15,852 nucleotides of DNA, taken from NCBI GenBank assembly GCA_900554225.1, contig USGH01000029.1, positions 1 through 15,852 of the forward strand, in the 5' to 3' direction. The position numbers were made by a program, and so were the translations under genes. Below, piece by piece: positions 14,210 through 15,852 of this stretch (the first letter of the stretch is position 1; the number at the start of each line of letters is the position of its first letter). The notes below the pieces were generated by a model. That model saw only the letters and a list, made by a program, of their open reading frames with translations, was not told the origin of the DNA and did not search any database. Source of the stretch: an uncultured Eubacteriales bacterium. Lineage in GTDB: Bacteria; Bacillota; Clostridia; Oscillospirales; CAG-272.

Positions 14210-14884
14210 ATGCGGCTCGATAAATTTTTGGGCGAATCCGGTCTCTTCTCACGAAAGGAAGCCGGAATTGCGGTGCGCGGCGGTCGGATTGCCGTGGACG
14301 GTGTGCTCGTCCGGGATCCGGCTATGCACATTGCGGAATCGGCGGATGTGACCTGTGACGGAAAGCCGGTACGCTGGTCGAAATATCAATATATCTTATT
14401 ATACAAGCCCGCGGGCGTCATCAGTGCGTCGGAGGAGGGCAGCGGCGATCGCGCAGAAACGGTTATGTCCCTTTTGCCGGAATCCTGCCGGAGACTCGGA
14501 ATGTTCCCCTGCGGCAGACTCGACAAGGACACCACGGGTCTGCTCATCGTCACAAACGACGGTCCGAGTGCGCACAAATGGCTTTCTCCGCGCCGTCATG
14601 TGCCGAAAACCTACCGCTATCGATGTGAGCCGATGCTCAGCACGGAGGGACAGGCAAAAATGGAAGCCGGTATGGATCTCGGCGATTTTGTCTCCAAGCC
14701 TGCCGTGGTCTCTCCTGCCGAAGACAGGCTGTCGGGCGGATCGGAGATCACTGCTCTTGAACGGATCACATTCGGTCCGCTCACCCTCGATCCCACACTG
14801 GAACCGGGACAATGGCGGTATCTGACCGAGACGGAAATACACGCACTGCTCTCCTGGGCGGATGGTGAAAATCACATGGAATAA
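14210..14884 (+). CDS. rsuA: RsuA-family rRNA pseudouridine synthase, lacking a conserved C-terminal motif
   Basis: This 224-residue protein has an N-terminal S4 RNA-binding domain (MRLDKFLGESGLFSRKEAGIA, to about 52). The pseudouridine synthase domain follows, with LLYKPAGVISASE and the catalytic segment GRLDKDTTGLLIVTNDG, whose nucleophile is Asp105. RsuA converts one uridine of 16S rRNA helix 18 to pseudouridine. The usual EG(K/R)(Y/F)HQ(V/I)KRM motif is missing: the chain passes from KPAVVSPAEDRLSG directly to GSEITALERITFGPLTLDP, a gap of about 17-20 residues against E. coli RsuA. This could damage catalysis, since the corresponding loop borders the active site. ATG 14210 follows CGGGAG at about 6 nt; an in-frame upstream start at 13994 would add a segment without homology and overlap the small membrane ORF. 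Tex follows 9 nt later. Confidence 0.88.
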   Translation: MRLDKFLGESGLFSRKEAGIAVRGGRIAVDGVLVRDPAMHIAESADVTCDGKPVRWSKYQYILLYKPAGVISASEEGSGDRAETVMSLLPESCRRLGMFPCGRLDKDTTGLLIVTNDGPSAHKWLSPRRHVPKTYRYRCEPMLSTEGQAKMEAGMDLGDFVSKPAVVSPAEDRLSGGSEITALERITFGPLTLDPTLEPGQWRYLTETEIHALLSWADGENHME

Positions 14885-14893
14885 GGAATACAT

Positions 14894-15852
14894 ATGGACT
14901 ACATCAAAACGATCGCAGTTGAGCTGCATCTGTCCGAGAAACAGGTACAAGCGGCAGTACAGCTTCTGGACGACGGCAATACCGTACCGTTTATCGCGCG
15001 GTATCGAAAGGAGGCCACGGGCGGACTGGACGATGAACAGCTGCGCAGTCTGACCGAACGGCTCACTTATCTGCGCGGACTGGAAAAACGCAAAGAAGAG
15101 GTACGCGCACTCCTGTCCGACATGGAAAAGCTGACCCCGGAATTGTCTGCCGCCATCGATGCTGCCGCAACCATGACCGCGGTGGAGGACATCTACCGTC
15201 CCTATCGTCCGAAACGGCGGACCAGAGCGTCGATCGCAAGGGAGCGGGGGCTGGAGCCGTTTGCCGCGCTGCTAGTATTGCAGAAACGGGAATACCGTCC
15301 TGCTCTGACTGAAACCGCGCGGAAATACATCGCTCCCGACAAGGAGGTTCCCGACGCGGACGCGGTCTTTGCCGGTGCGAATGATATTCTGGCGGAGGAT
15401 TTCGCGGATTCAGCCGATGCGCGGCAGGTCTTGCGGGAATTGCTGCTCAGGCAAGGCGAAATCGTCACGAAGCAGGCGGCGGATATGCCTGTGTATGCCC
15501 AGTATTACGATGCACGTGAAAAGCTGTCCACCATTCGGTCCCACCGGATCCTTGCCATCAATCGCGGCGAGGCGGAGGGTGCGCTGAAGGTCTCCCTGGA
15601 GCTGGATCGGGATCGCGCCCTCTCGATGCTTGCCGATCGCCTGATTCAGAATCCGCACAGTCCCGCCTATCCGTATGTCCACGGCGCACTGGTCGATTCG
15701 TATGACCGCCTGCTCTATCCGTCCGTGGAGCGCGAGGTACGGGGTATGCTGACCGAAAAAGCGCAGGACGGCGCGATCCACGTGTTTGCGAACAATCTGC
15801 GTCACCTGCTTTTGCAGCCGCCTCTCAAGGGAAAAACGGTTCTCGGCTTCGC
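14894..15852 (+). CDS. tex: Tex-family transcription accessory / RNA-binding protein, N-terminal part (partial)
   Basis: The frame is open from ATG 14894 to the window end (319 codons). It shows the Tex N-terminal helical region: NTVPFIARYRKEATGGLDDEQ, then EDIYRPYRPKRRTRASIA, the central SHRILAINRGEAEGALKV, and finally LLLQPPLKGKTVLGF, which directly precedes the YqgF/RuvC-like domain. The YqgF, helix-hairpin-helix and S1 domains are expected downstream. Tex proteins bind RNA and associate with transcription and translation. The start has AAGGA 6 nt upstream and lies 9 nt after the pseudouridine synthase stop, so the two are probably co-translated. Confidence 0.93.
   Translation, partial: MDYIKTIAVELHLSEKQVQAAVQLLDDGNTVPFIARYRKEATGGLDDEQLRSLTERLTYLRGLEKRKEEVRALLSDMEKLTPELSAAIDAAATMTAVEDIYRPYRPKRRTRASIARERGLEPFAALLVLQKREYRPALTETARKYIAPDKEVPDADAVFAGANDILAEDFADSADARQVLRELLLRQGEIVTKQAADMPVYAQYYDAREKLSTIRSHRILAINRGEAEGALKVSLELDRDRALSMLADRLIQNPHSPAYPYVHGALVDSYDRLLYPSVEREVRGMLTEKAQDGAIHVFANNLRHLLLQPPLKGKTVLGF

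Overview
The window comes from a bacterial chromosome that looks like a moderately GC-rich Bacillota/Clostridia lineage (uncultured gut-type Oscillospirales or a relative is my inference). The supporting signs are strong AGGAGG-type ribosome binding sites, near-consensus TTGACA/TATAAT promoters with 17-nt spacers, a Bacillota-style ABC-F gene with a long attenuator leader, and a lipoprotein sugar-binding protein. There are no insertion sequences, CRISPR arrays or phage genes.

Region 1 (1-5586, + strand) is the 3' part of an F1Fo ATP synthase operon: end of subunit c, then b, a very unusual fused subunit, gamma, beta and a short epsilon. The usual separate delta and alpha genes are missing. 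A single uninterrupted 742-codon frame instead encodes a membrane-anchored b-like segment, the C-terminal domain of delta, and a complete alpha subunit. Hairpins lie in the c/b and fusion/gamma gaps, and a bidirectional terminator closes the operon.

Region 2 (5603-9252, - strand) holds two independently promoted genes. One is an orphan family-1-type extracellular solute-binding lipoprotein with no permease beside it. The other is an ABC-F ribosome-protection-type ATPase. The ABC-F gene has a consensus promoter, a leader of about 380 nt with possible tiny upstream ORFs, and a hairpin-plus-U-tract attenuator about 60 nt before its start codon, a layout typical of antibiotic-induced genes.

Region 3 (9308-13493, + strand) starts from a divergent promoter and is a three-gene cluster of cytosolic calcineurin-like metallophosphoesterases. 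The first gene has one intact domain. The second has two intact domains in tandem, but its start is separated from the body by a -1 frame change at a run of seven A. The third has one domain that has lost most metal ligands. These four related domains form the most plausible undescribed system outside the ATP synthase.

Region 4 (13687-15852, + strand) has a tRNA-Gln(CUG) with perfect promoter and terminator, followed by a likely small unit: a 41-residue membrane peptide, an RsuA-type pseudouridine synthase lacking a conserved C-terminal motif, and the N-terminal part of a Tex-family protein that runs off the window.
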